This document shows, piece by piece, positions 34,224-45,396 of a stretch of 64,000 bases of DNA. Both the position numbers and the translations under genes were made by a program. The notes beneath the pieces were generated by a model. It saw nothing but the letters and a program-made list of their open reading frames with translations. It did no database searches and was not told the origin of the DNA. Each line of letters begins with the position of its first letter. The stretch's first letter is position 1. Origin of the DNA: Kingdonia uniflora (taxonomy: Eukaryota; Streptophyta; Magnoliopsida; Ranunculales; Circaeasteraceae); assembly GCA_014058105.1 (NCBI GenBank), contig JACGCM010000779.1:620001-684000 (forward strand). Reading direction: 5' to 3'.

Positions 34224-35576
34224 CCTAGTGAAAAATATGTGGAAATCGACTACTCCAGAAGAAGTCCTTTCCATTTTTCTAGTTGATTTAAGGGTCATGG
34301 CTGAGCTACCACTTAAAAGAGCCGTACGAAACGTCGTACTCACCGTTCCTGTATCATTTAGTCAGTTTCAGTTGACTCGGATAGAGCGAGCATTTGCCAT
34401 GGCAGGGCTATTTTGTACTAAGGTTGATGCCTGAACCAACAGCTGTGGCTCTTTTATATGGACAACATCAGCAACAGACAGTGCATGATATCATGGGTTG
34501 CGGAAGTGAGAATATAGCCATGATCTTCAATATGGGTGCTGGTTATTGTGATGTTTGTGTAACAGCTACTACTGGAGGAGTTTCACATATCAAAGCCCTG
34601 TCAGGTAGTCACATTGGAGGAGAAGATATTATTCAGAACATAATGCATCATCTCTTGCTAAATATGGACAGTCTTTTCTTGAGCCACGGAAATAATGAGA
34701 TGAAAACAATGGGGTTGCTCAGAGTTGCAGCTCATGATGCAGTCATAAAGCTTTCCACACAGGACATTGTCATGATAGACGTAGATCTGGAAAATGGCTA
34801 GAGAATATGTAAGGTCCTGGGGCAGCCTAAATTCGAGGAGGTTATCAAAAAGTGTTTGAGAAATGTGAGAGCCTTATAGAACAATGCGTGTTTGCTGCGA
34901 GAGTTGATGTAGAGGATATAAGCGATGTCATACTTGTGGGTGGGTACTCCAACATCCCAAGGTAAAAAGCCTTGTTTTGGAGTTATGTAAAAAAGATGAG
35001 GCATATATGGGGATGGACCCTTTGGAAGTTGTGGTTTGCAGTGTTGAACTTGAAGGAACAGTGGCTTCTGGAGTGAGTGATCCACTGGGAAGCCTGGACC
35101 TCTTAACAATACAAGCAACACCACAGAGTCTTGGCATTGAAGCTGATGGACATACTTTTGTGCCTATCATACCTAGGACTATGACAATGCCAGCAAAGAA
35201 GGAGATGTGGTTTACAACTACACGTGATAACCCAACGGAGGTCCTAATTGTTGTTTATGAAGGCAAAAGGTAGAAAGTGGACGAAAACCATATTCTAGGT
35301 TACTTTAAGATCATGGGAATACCGTCTGCACCAAAAGGGATTCCAGAGATTAGTGTCTGCCTAGATTTAAATTCGTCTAACGTCCTGAGGGTATTTACTG
35401 GAGCTGTTTCGCCACACATCCATCAGCCTGTGATACAATTTCTTGATGTGAGGATGTCAACAGTGGATGATGGACATGGATGGTGTGCAGAAGCTTTGGT
35501 AAAGATGTATGGATCAGATGTAGGGATCGGCTCTGGACTTGTCTATTTTACAGAAGAAGATGCAGCAGTAAGTTGA
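34224..35576 (+). pseudogene. Captured Hsp70-8-like gene fragment
   Basis: A long fragment begins mid-protein with MWKSTTPEEVLSIFLVDLR and RNVVLTVPVSFSQFQLTRIE, then MPEPTAVALLY, IFNMGAGYCDV, GSHIGGEDIIQN, DVILVGGYSNIPR, SLDLLTIQATPQSLGIEADG and VDDGHGWCAEALVKMY. This matches the plant non-canonical Hsp70 'heat shock 70 kDa protein 8' (Arabidopsis At2g32120 type) from about residue 125 to near the C-terminus. Breaks: frameshift near 34425, stop at 34799-34801, frame changes between 34860 and 34980, stop at 35271-35273. The N-terminal ATPase part is absent. A processed pseudogene or a captured single-exon gene is possible. Confidence 0.88.
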
Positions 35577-36312
35577 AAGCTGCATCTTTCTACCTAGTCT
35601 TCTTCAGACAGAAGATGTAAGATAATGTTACCGTTACCTGGAGGTTTACAAATATGAGGTATGTTCCCTTAAAAAAATAACCCCACAATTGCTACTATTA
35701 TACACATTGTCTTTTTATGCATCTTTATTGATAGAACTATAAGCTCTAAATGGCAAGAACTCTAATGAACTTGAGACAATGATGGTTCAAATCCATCTAG
35801 TTCTAATTGTAAGAGTATAGGAAAGACTTTTTAAGTAAACTAATATTATTTAATAAAATTTTAAAATTTATAATGGTAAGAAGCGACTAAAATCATCGTC
35901 AATAATTGTGTCTAATACGTCGACGTTTTTACGTGACAGATCGCACGACTAGTTTTATATGTCAAAAAAATTTAGAATTACGGCAAATTAGGCGATTTTG
36001 GCATCGCAAAATTATGACGCATAAAACCACGGATAAATAAATCGGAAAATGAAACAAATACGACGAAAATAACGACAAATACTTGTGTCTTTTTTTTGCT
36101 ATGCATAAAACAACATATAAATGTGTCGCAATTTTGACCAAAAGTAACAGATATTATGACGTGGTTTACAGTCGTAATATTACGACGCATTTCAAGTCGA
36201 AAACATAAAACTACTGCAAATAGAATGACGCTTTTTTCGACTAAAATGGAAGTCACTTTAGCAAAATAACGACTGACCTGACCCGTTATTTTTTACTCGT
36301 TTTGGCCTAGTG
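35577..36312. other. CACTA right arm with subterminal motifs
   Basis: 35577-35870 is AT-rich and may be 3' flank of the captured Hsp70-like gene. From about 35880 to 36312, ACGAC, TACGACG, ATTACGAC and GTCGTAAT-like words recur in both orientations. This is typical of CACTA subterminal regions where the transposase binds. Confidence 0.6.
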
Positions 36313-36339
36313 TGTATAAGGGAATTATTATAAATGTGA

Positions 36340-37651
36340 ACTGTCATGACATGTAGAAATGGTAGCTGTTCAGAGTCAATGTGACGCGTTACATGTTCGA
36401 AACGAATGGTTGAACGCGGAACTAAATTAGTCTCAGGGGGCACTAAAGAGTGCTACTGAATTAAAAGAAAAAACGAAGGTGAAGATATCAAAAATGTAAA
36501 ATATAGTAATTCATTTATCCGAGAAACTGCAAGATAAAGAGACTGAACTAAACAAGGAGTTGAGAAAGATGGAGGGGTTAAAAGAAGTTATTAAGAAAAA
36601 GGATGTAGAGCTTTTGGGTACCTCTGAAAAAATTAAACGACAAGGGGTAGAATTGTTAACTACGCGAATGCACAATACGGAGCTGTTGATGGTGTTAGGG
36701 AAGGAAGAAAATAATGTGAAAGACTTACAATTTCAGGTAAATATGATAGAGGTGGAGATAGCTGATATGCGAGTAACTGTTATAGGGACAAAAGCTCGTG
36801 CTCGAAAATATAAAGTATTGTGGTCGGTTGTTAATATGATGATTAAAAAGGTGGAAAAAGCTCGTAGTCAACAGAATGAAAACATAAACAAGACTTAGGA
36901 TAAAGTATATATGCTAGAGCATACCGTTCTGTCACTAGAGATAAATATTTTTGAGTATCAAGTGGAGAACACAAAATTGCGTGATGTGAATACTAAGTTG
37001 GATACAGATCCCTGTAAGGCTGAAATGAGTCTTGATAAAAGTAAGGTAAATAAAAATTATCGTGAGGCTGAGGTGGAGGGATCAATGTCTATAGTTTGTC
37101 ATATGGACGAATTCATGACAGTATTAGAATCTCGAAATGCCATGATGTTGAATGAAAAATGAAAAGTAGATGAACGCTGTCAAAGTTTGGAAGCTATGCT
37201 GAAGGAAACTCAAGGTAAACTTAGTGAGCTTATTCTTTCTAAAAAGGTAAAAAGTGAGGCAGGTGATGTATACGAGAGAGATATGAAAACATTTATTTCG
37301 TTCTTCGTATCAGAGTTCAATAGATTGGAAACAGATAGTAGAGCTGTATATGACAGTTTTATTGCCAAAGGTGTGCAGTGCAAAATGAGGCTGGTTCGAT
37401 TAGAGTACCTAGATTCCATGGTGTCAAGAATTGAAGTTCTTAAAGAGAGTATGATTAGGGAAGGAAAAAAAAATATTATTGGGAGAATGCCTGAGTTTAT
37501 GCATGTTTGTCTATATGGGGAGAGTTTACGTAATGCTGGGAATCCTTTAGGTGACAGTCTAAGTGATAGCTCAAGTGAGCAATGGGGCGTAATGATTGTT
37601 ATAAGAGATTACTTGTACTATACGAATGAAAATAGTATGAATATAGTGTAA
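36340..37651 (+). pseudogene. Antisense accessory gene of element 2, part B (coiled-coil C-terminus)
   Basis: Continues the gene of 26174-29504 after the CACTA element. Blocks: 36560-36895 (KEVIKKKDVELLGTSEKIKR and ARKYKVLWSVVNMMIKKVEK), 36911-37159 (LSLEINIFEYQVENTKLRDV) and 37187-37651, ending in DSLSDSSSEQWG and a 22-residue tail. The three blocks share one phase or nearly so and are separated by single stops, so the protein was recently near-intact. Strong heptad pattern throughout. Aligns block by block with element 1 at 14947-16057, which ends earlier at IDSLSDCD. Confidence 0.75.
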
Positions 37652-37774
37652 TAAGGTAGGTCTGTTGACAAAAAAAGAAAGATCTGTGCTAACCTTGTGA
37701 TAAACCAATTATGATGTATGAGTTGGGTATCTGTTTTATAAAATGATTCCACATGCTATCATATACAGTAGAGG

Positions 37775-38481
37775 GTTGGTTTGGCTCATGCTACAAATGT
37801 TTAAGAAAATAGAAGATCGGTTTGGCTGAAGCAACAATGGATCTGTAATGTAATAGATGATTAATTTGGTTGAAGCAGCAAATGATCTGTAATGTATTAG
37901 ATGATCAATTTGGCTGAAGCAATTAAATGATCTGTAATGTATTAGGGGATCAATTTAGCTGATGCAATCAAACAATCCGTAATGTATTAGGGGATCAATT
38001 TGGCTAAAGCAATTAAACAATTTATAATGTATTAGAGGATCAATTTGGCTAAAGCAGTCAAACGATCTATAATGTATTAGGGGATCAATTTGGCTGAAAT
38101 AACAAATGATATGTAATGTAATAGAGGATCAATTTGGCTGACGCAACAAATGATCTGTAATATATTAGAGGATCAATTTGGTTGAAGCAACAAACGATCT
38201 GCAATGTAATTGATGATTAATTTGGCTGACGTAACAAACAATCTATAATGTATTAGGGGATCAATTTGGCTGAAGTAACAAACGATCTGTAATGTAATAG
38301 AGGATCAATTTTGCTGAAACAAGAAACGATCTGTAATGCATTAAATGATCAATTTAGCTAAAGTAACAAACAATCTATAATGTATTAGATGATCAATTTG
38401 GCTGAAGCAACAATCAATTTGTAATGTATTAGAGGATCAATTTGGCTAAAACAACAAACGATCTATAATGTATAGGAATGG
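37775..38481 (+). repeat. Tandem array, 44-45-bp unit, about 16 copies (element 2)
   Basis: TCAATTTGGCTGAAGC-type starts recur at 37817, 37861, 37905, 37950, 37995, 38040, 38085, 38129, 38173, 38217, 38261, 38305, 38349, 38393 and 38437, plus one degenerate copy before. Each unit ends ATGATCTGTAATGTATTAG. Period is 44 or 45 bp. The array starts just past the antisense gene stop. Element 1 holds only one or two degenerate copies of this unit at the same place. Confidence 0.95.
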
Positions 38482-38539
38482 GGTAAACCAAATGGTAATT
38501 TGTAATGTTTAGAGATATAGTATGTATATAGAAGTACTT

Positions 38540-38720
38540 GCTTGATATATTAGAAAAGTACTATAATGTAGGGCAATCAGACACAAGTATTTCATTGATG
38601 TAAGATTGATGAATAAATAATGTTAGATGGAGTATTGTATGAAATAGTAAAAAGTACTCAGATGTATGGTGATCAAACATAAGTATTTCATTGATGTAAG
38701 ATCGACATACAAGATGATAG
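38540..38720 (+). repeat. Two copies of the 91-bp unit (element 2)
   Basis: AAGTATTTCATTGATGTAAGA occurs at 38585 and 38681 (96-bp spacing), with GATCAAACAT and TACAAGATGATAGAT. These are the units that are amplified to four copies in element 1. Confidence 0.85.
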
Positions 38721-38769
38721 ATTTATTTAGAAAAGTACACTGTGATAGATTATCATCGTTGATATAGCT

Positions 38770-41700
38770 TCAATCATCTTATGTTCCAAGGATTAGACAC
38801 TTGTTCCCCACGTTCAGTAGCGAGATTGTAAGAACCATGACCACTTTTACCAATAATGATAAAATGACCTTTTCAATTTTTGGCCAGTTTCCTGGCATTA
38901 ACTTCTTTTCTGTGTTTGGGGATTTCTCGGAGGACGAGATCTTTTATTTTAAACTCTCTATGACAAACTCGTTAGTTATAAGATCGGGCTAAAGCATGGT
39001 TGTATCTTCCCAAGTTCATGTTTGCTTTGTCTCTTGTTTTCTCTATTCAATTCATGTTACATGCCAACTAGAATTTATTTTCTTTATCTGTCATAGTATG
39101 GTTACGTAATGGGTGATGATTTTGAGTAGGGATTATTGCCTATGTGCCATATGCTAATAGGAGCGACGTACATCCAGTCGATACCCGAGGTGCTGTGCGA
39201 TATGCCCATATTATATGTGGTAATTCTTGGACCCAATTACCCTTTTTCTCTGTCAAACACTTTTTGATTCCATCCATGATAGTGCGATTAGTAATTTCAG
39301 CCTGACCATTTCCTTGTGGGTAATATGGATTAGAAGGAGAGTGGATGATATTGCGGTGATTGAGGAACTCAACGACTCTAGAGCCAATGAATTGAGGTTG
39401 ATTGTCGATTCTAATGAGATGGGGGTAGCCAAACAGGATGATGATGGTTTCCCATATAAACTTAATGACTTTGTCTTCTCGTGTGTGACACAGAGGGACT
39501 GTTTCCACCCATTTAGTGAAGTAATCCAATGTTACTAGGAGGTGCTTTCTTTTGCTTGGTGCAGTGGGGAATTCTCCTACGAGGTCGAGGGCCCATATTC
39601 TAAATGGCCAAACAACGTTGCTAGAATGAAATTCCAAGGCTAGAACTCAAATTTGGGGGCTATGCCGTTGGCAGGCTTCACACTTGCTGGCAAGTTAAAT
39701 GGCTTGAGCTTTAATTTTAGGCCAAAAAGCTCCTTGAGTAAGAGCTTGATTGGATAGAGGTCGTCCTGCTGAATGGGAACCGCAAGACCTTCGTGAAGTT
39801 CATGTAGGAATTTTTGAGCCTCGTTGTTCGATAAACACTCAAGATACGGTCTTGTGACCAAAATTTTGTAAAGGAGAGTATTGGCCACGACGTATCGCTT
39901 GGCATTATCGAGAACACATCTTCTTTCTGTAGGATCTTTAGGCAGTTCGCCGTCAAACTAGCTTTGAGGTTCGATAAATATAAGGAAAGGTTGTCTCCAA
40001 TCGTCCTTATCCTCTTCAACGCCCCCAATATTAACTAAATTTGAGCTTATCATGTTAATGCTGGGGGTGGATAGTACTTCAATCTTGAGATATCAAGCTT
40101 TTGTGGTGAGGACTCCTGCCAGGTAGGCAAGGGAATCAGAATTTATGTTTTCTCCACGCGATAAATATTCAATGGTAGCCCTCTTGAATCTGCGTATTCT
40201 GTCGACTACTGTTACTGCGTAATCAATCATTTTATTCTTCTTTTAAATTTTTTCTCTATAATGGTTCACGATGAACAAGGAGTCCGTGTTTACTGATAAT
40301 TCAGATACTCTAATCTCTAGAGCCATGTCTAGACCATGAATTAATGCCTCATATTCGGTTACATTGTTTGTAGTTTTAAAGTTGAGTCTGATTGCTTTCT
40401 CAATTCTATCATTAGAAGGAATAATAATTATGATACCGATGCCTGATCCTGCAGGTCCGGCAGAGCCATTAGTTAGAAGATGATAACCCATCTGAGTTAT
40501 TTAGTCTAACTTTTCTTCAAACTGTTCTTCATTAATTTATGTACTATCTTCTTCCCAGTCAGGATCTTCTACTGGGAAGTCTGCAAGAAAATCTGTTACT
40601 GCTTGACCTTTTTTTAGAATACCAGGGTTCAAAACGTATGTCATGTTCATCTAGAGTTACCGACCATTGTTATACTCGTCTAAATTTATCTCATTTGGAT
40701 AATATTTTGCCCAAAAGATAATTTATCATTACACGAACTGAGTGGGCTTGGAAATACTGTTTTAACTTCTGTGACATGTAAATGAGGGCTAACAATAGTT
40801 TCTCAATCTTGGAATACCATGATTCTGCTGGAGTAAGAATTTTGTTGATAAAGTAGACAGGTTTCTTCGTCTTCTCATCAAGGCGAATGAGGACAGAACA
40901 TAAATATTTGTCAGTAACAGCAAGATATATGGTGAGTTCTTCAACTTCTTTAGGTGTGCTCATTACTGGTGGTTTGCCCAAATAAATTTTAAGTTATTGA
41001 AATGATGCTTCACATTCTACAGTCCATTCGATCTCAGGATCTTTTATAGATTTCTTTTTTGTTGTCCCTTCACGCAATAGGTCGAATAACCATCAATATC
41101 GATCTGAAGATTTGGAGATAAAATGGCTGATTACTGCGATCTTGCCTGCAAGTTTCAAGACATCTTTCTTCATTTTTGGAGAAGGCATAAATAATAATGC
41201 TCGAATAAGATCTAGATCAGCTTCGATGCCTCGCTGGCTGATCAAATGTCCCAAGAATTTGCCTGACTAGACCCTGAACTGGCATTTCTCAGGATTGAGA
41301 CGCATTTTAAAAAAATGAAGGATTTCGAAAGTGGTGTGCAAATTTATAATATGGCTCTCCTTTTTGAGACTTTTGCACAACATATCATCTTTGTAGACTT
41401 CCATCATTTTGCCAAGATGGTCTTTGAACATCTGTGTCATTAACCTTTGATAAGTGGCTACAACATTCTTGAGATCGAACGGTATAACCTTGTAGCAATA
41501 TTACAGTCCATGCTCTATAATAAAAGTTGTTTTCTCTTGGTCGTCGGGTAGTAAAGGTATTTGAATGTACCCTGATGCGGCATCCATCATGGATAAAAGT
41601 TTGACTCCCATAGTAGAATTGAGCAGATTATTTATGATAGTAAGTGGAAAACTATCCTTTGGGGTGTGTTTGTTGAGGTCGGTAAAATCTGCGTACACTC

Positions 41701-43309
41701 TAATTTTGCCGTTCATCTTTGGTACTGCTACAATGTTCGAGATCCATTCAGGATAATTGGCTTTTCGTATAAAATCAACTTCAAAGAGCTTATCGATCTT
41801 TTTGATAAATTCTTCTCAGAGTCTTGGTGTTAACTGCTTTTGTTTGATGGCTTCAGCTTTATCTTTAATATTAGGTTTATGGCAAGCCATATTTGGATCA
41901 ATGCTGGTTATTTCATAAAATGTCCAAGCAAAAACATTACTATTGTCTTTAAGGAACTGGAAAAGAGCATCTCGTTCTGCTGTGCGCAAAAGAGTGTCAA
42001 TGTATGTTCCTCGCTTGTCCCAACTGATTTCATCATACTCTATAATTTTTGTACTTGGCAACTAGTTTTCTGTAGAGTTCACTGTAAAGTTTTCTGTAAT
42101 ATTCCTTATTATTTTCTGTAATTATTATGCGAGCTGTGGCTTTGATGGCTCTGGTACGATGGCAACAGAATTTTCACATGCTTGAGCTAACTTCTTACTT
42201 CCTTTAATTTTGTAAATGCCGCCATTCTATTCAAATCATAGTGCCAAATGATTGGTCGATGGAATGGCTTGCATATTATGTAACCAGTAACGTCCCATTA
42301 TTCCCAAATAATGAGATTTTGCATTAATAATATAAAATACAACTTTAACAGTTATTGGTCTTGCCGTAATAGGAAGTACAATCTTTCCTACACGTTCTTA
42401 TCTAGAGCCGTTGAATCCACATATATTAATGTTACTGGGCTGTACCTTGTGAGTTAGTCCCATCTGATCAATCGTACTTTGAAATGGTAGTTCAATACTA
42501 CTACCAGTATCAATCATCATTGTTTGTAGTACAACATTTCTTATTTTTAACATGATTACCAAAACATCATTATGAGCAAATGTGATATGGCGAACATCAC
42601 AGTCATCGAAAGAAATCCCTATATATTGGGAGCTGGATACAGGAAGTAAATGAGCTTCTTTATCGTTCATAGACAAGTCATGACATTGACCGACACATCG
42701 TCTTTTGCTTTTGTTCAATTGGTTGATAGTCTAAGTCTCAATGAAGTGGTTGAGGGATATATGGTATACATGTTTCTCCCCTTCTGGTTCTTCAACCCGC
42801 ACGACTTATGTATGAAGTCTGTAACTCCCGTTCTTGTAACTCTCAACGTCCATAATGTATTCATGCATTCGTCCATCCTCTAAAATATACTCCAACAGTC
42901 ATTGTAAAGCAAGGCAGTGCTCCGTATCATGATGTCAGACTTTGTGGCGAATGTAATATGGTTTGTTCTCAATGGGTTGGAGATACTGTATATTGCAAAA
43001 AAACTTATCCTTCTGAAGTATAAGATAAATGCTGGCTATAGTTACATTCATCTTGGGAAGACAGGGTTTTGGCATATTACTACCTATTTGAGGTCGACCA
43101 TAATTAGATTTTGTTCACTTCCTGTCTCCTCCCTGATCAGCAGCACGTTTAAAATCTTGGCCCATGGATTGATCTTTAGCTGTCAATGTTCATTTTTGAG
43201 TTTTTTGCCAGTCAGACACAATTCTTTCGAGAACGATATATTCATTGACTTTTTCGATCATGTCCTCCAAAGTTGTAGGTTTATTTAGGATGAGGTACTT
43301 CTTCGTCCT
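38770..43309 (-). pseudogene. pol of element 2: protease, RT, RNase H, second RNase H, integrase
   Basis: Minus strand, frames broken. Protease at 42718-42398 has MMIDTGSSIELPF, normal for plant gypsy. RT at about 41716-41320: VYADFTDLNKHTPKDSFPL, DAASGYIQIPLLPDDQEKTT and VYKDDMLCKS (YVDD changed to YKDD). RNase H at 40981-40691 (YLAVTDKYLCSVLIRLDEKT). A second, archaeal-type RNase H at 40491-40243 (TNGSAGPAGSGIGIII, NNVTEYEALIHGLDMALE) is the Tat-lineage hallmark. Integrase: zinc region 39888-39640, core 39637-39140 with ALDLVGEF, IRIDNQPQF and GQAEITNRT, so the DDE triad is kept; C-terminus to about 38770. The 165-codon core frame is intact. Confidence 0.9.
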
Positions 43310-44279
43310 TCAATCGACGAGTAAAGCATTGGTGAAAGCTAAAATAGTAATCGTCTGATCCAGTCGATCTATCTTTCGTGCTAACTTGAGGAACTTCTTA
43401 GTGAATGTCTTGAGCTTTTCTCTTGGAATTTGCTTAAGGATGAGAAGAGAATATAGATTCTCCTTTTTGTCTATGTTGTATGAGTAATTCTTGATGAAGA
43501 GTTTTTGTAATTGCTCAAAAATTGTAATGGACCCTTCGGGTAGCGTGTAGAACCATCGCAGAAGTTCGCCTGATAAGCTGGTAGGAAAGAGCTGGCATAA
43601 AATATGATTAGATGTTGAATGCAAGCCTAAAGCATCCTGGAACTCTTGGATGCGCTCCACTGGATCAGTCCTTTTGAATTTTTGGATCTTCAGAGATTGG
43701 AACCCGGTGGGGACTTCGCCATCCAATAGTTTCTGTGCGAGCAGGCGCTTCTGTAATCTGTTATGAATTCCTTTAGTGGTCTGAATTTGAGCATCGAGCA
43801 ATTCTTTGATGCGCTTTTCAACATGTTCTTGAGTCACGCATTGAAGAGCTGTGATGGTAGGCTATTGGATTTATTCTTTATGAGAGATGTGGTCGCTACT
43901 TCCTTCATTAATTCGCTCTAGGGCAGGAATTCGAACTCTTCCTCGTGGTGCTACTTCTTGTCTGATTCCGGCGTGACCGCCATCAACTTCTTGGTGGATC
44001 TCCTATAGAAAAATGGGCTCATCCCCATGCTGTTTATGCTTAGATCGAACTTCACCTCCCAGATTGTTTGCGTGAGGTCCTATTCCATCGAGAGCAAAAA
44101 TCCATGAAGTAGCTGGCACCACGCCTTTATTCTTCTGGGTTGTGCCCTATTGACTTTCTAGAACCTTTAATATATCTTGGGTGTTGGCTAGTTGTTGCTC
44201 TAGAGCAGCTAGCCTTTCAGTTTCAGAGTTAAGATTGGCCCGTAACTCTGCCAGTTTGGCGCTTGCGTCTCCTGGAGTA
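43310..44279 (-). pseudogene. gag of element 2
   Basis: An intact 175-codon block (43837-43310) starts MTQEHVEKRIKELLDAQIQT and has the Retrotrans_gag core: DPVERIQEFQDALGLHSTSN, LFPTSLSGELLRWFYTLPEG, TFTKKFLKLARKIDRLDQTI. Upstream (44279-43838), with stops, is a coiled-coil stretch LAALEQQLANTQDILKVL. Element N is inserted at 44280-44284 in this N-terminal part; the other side of gag resumes at 50865. Confidence 0.85.
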
Positions 44280-44284
44280 ATTGG

Positions 44285-44675
44285 TGTGGTAGCCTACTCG
44301 CAGACTTCGATCTCCTCACTCAAAGTCCACTTCGTATCCTTCTCGAACATATAAAATTCTACCTCAACTCTGAATCAAGCCCCTCAAGAAACTCTTGTAG
44401 TGGAAGCCTCGACAGCAGATAAGCCTTCGAGAATGGATCAGCACATAACAGCAGATAAACCTTCGAGAATGGATCAACACATAATAATAGATACCCTTCG
44501 ACTGAACGTTCGAATAGCAGCAGTATGATGAGACTAGCAGTCAGCTCAAACGAATTGGACGGCGTATTAATTGGTCTCTCAGCTACAGTGACAGGGATGT
44601 CCGTAATAAATGCCGCTGACGGAAAACCAGGACAGTAATCATGTATCCTGGCCCACTCTTGGTGACTCAGCCTCT
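44285..44675 (+). repeat. Truncated 5' LTR of element N
   Basis: Starts TGTGGTAGCCTACTCGCAG and follows the 3' LTR closely up to ACTCAGCCTCT at 44675, then diverges. The TATA box, R and U5, which lie beyond this point in the 3' LTR, are missing. Confidence 0.9.
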
Positions 44676-45396
44676 AAAGCCGATGAAGTACAGTCCCTTT
44701 CTTGGTCTACCCTGGGTATCATATCTACCTTCGCCTCGACAGATACTTGGGGGGTCCTCGAATTGCTCAAGTTTCCAACATTCGAGCAAACTCGAGGGGC
44801 AAGAATGGTCGAAAGACCGGACCCTCGGGAATGCGTTAGAGGTGATTCGAATGCTTCGCTGTGGCTTAGGCCTTCGAATTTCAGTACATTTTTGATTTTC
44901 CTCTCGGTATCACGTCCCCTCGCCCCGACTGAAACTCAGGGGCGATCTGGAAATGTTTCGAGTTTTCAACATCGCTGTGGCTTCGGCCTTCGATGTCCAA
45001 AAGAATGCACTAAGTTTGATCCACATTACATCCATATTCTACATGGATCGACAATGCTACAGTCATGTAAACATTAAAGAAATATCTTACATATTATCTG
45101 TCAACGCGGCAATCACAGAGCAAGTCAAAGATCAATCATCAACAGACAAAGAAAGCATAATCGACAGAATAAGCATGCAAGTTCCAACATTCCAAGGTTA
45201 GCATAAGATAGCATAACTACTAAGGAACTACATCGAAAAGTCAGATTTAGCAGACCTAGAATGTACCACAGAAGACACACATCAACATATTCAGTATAAA
45301 CTACAGAAGTTAAAAAAAAATAGCACAGCATAGTTCAACATATTACAAATCACCACATCAACAACCCCAATTCAAAGTACCTTACACTGGAACGGT
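44676..45396. other. Element N spacer with degenerate repeats
   Basis: Two loosely related copies: TTCGCCTCGACAGATACTTGG at 44730 resembles CTCGCCCCGACTGAAACTCAGG at 44919, and GCTGTGGCTTAGGCCTTCGA near 44859 resembles the phrase at 44975. This may be the remnant of a 3'-UTR array, the equivalent of those in L, 1 and 2. The + strand frame 44610-45077 crosses the LTR boundary and is not considered real. Confidence 0.5.

Larger units (their letters stand above)
29675..36312. mobile_element. CACTA (En/Spm-type) transposon carrying captured gene fragments
   Basis: Perfect 13-bp terminal inverted repeats begin CACTAGGCCAAAA (29675) and end TTTTGGCCTAGTG (36312), flanked by a 3-bp duplication TGT (29672-29674 and 36313-36315). 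CACTA ends and a 3-bp TSD define the superfamily. The right ~430 bp is dense in short ACGAC/GTCGT-type subterminal motifs, and the left end has a few. No transposase is recognisable, so it is non-autonomous. It carries fragments of at least three unrelated host genes in mixed orientation. It inserted in an intron of the element 2 antisense gene. Confidence 0.93.

Noticed and set aside
34224..35576. Functional Hsp70 gene
   Set aside because: Lacks the N-terminal ATPase region and has at least one frameshift and two stops; enclosed in a CACTA element.
37775..38481. 44-bp repeats as a CRISPR array
   Set aside because: Head-to-tail units without spacers; tandem repeat in a retrotransposon 3' region.
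44610..45077. 155-aa + strand ORF in element N
   Set aside because: It crosses the truncated LTR boundary and repeat-bearing spacer; no similarity to gag or any known protein.
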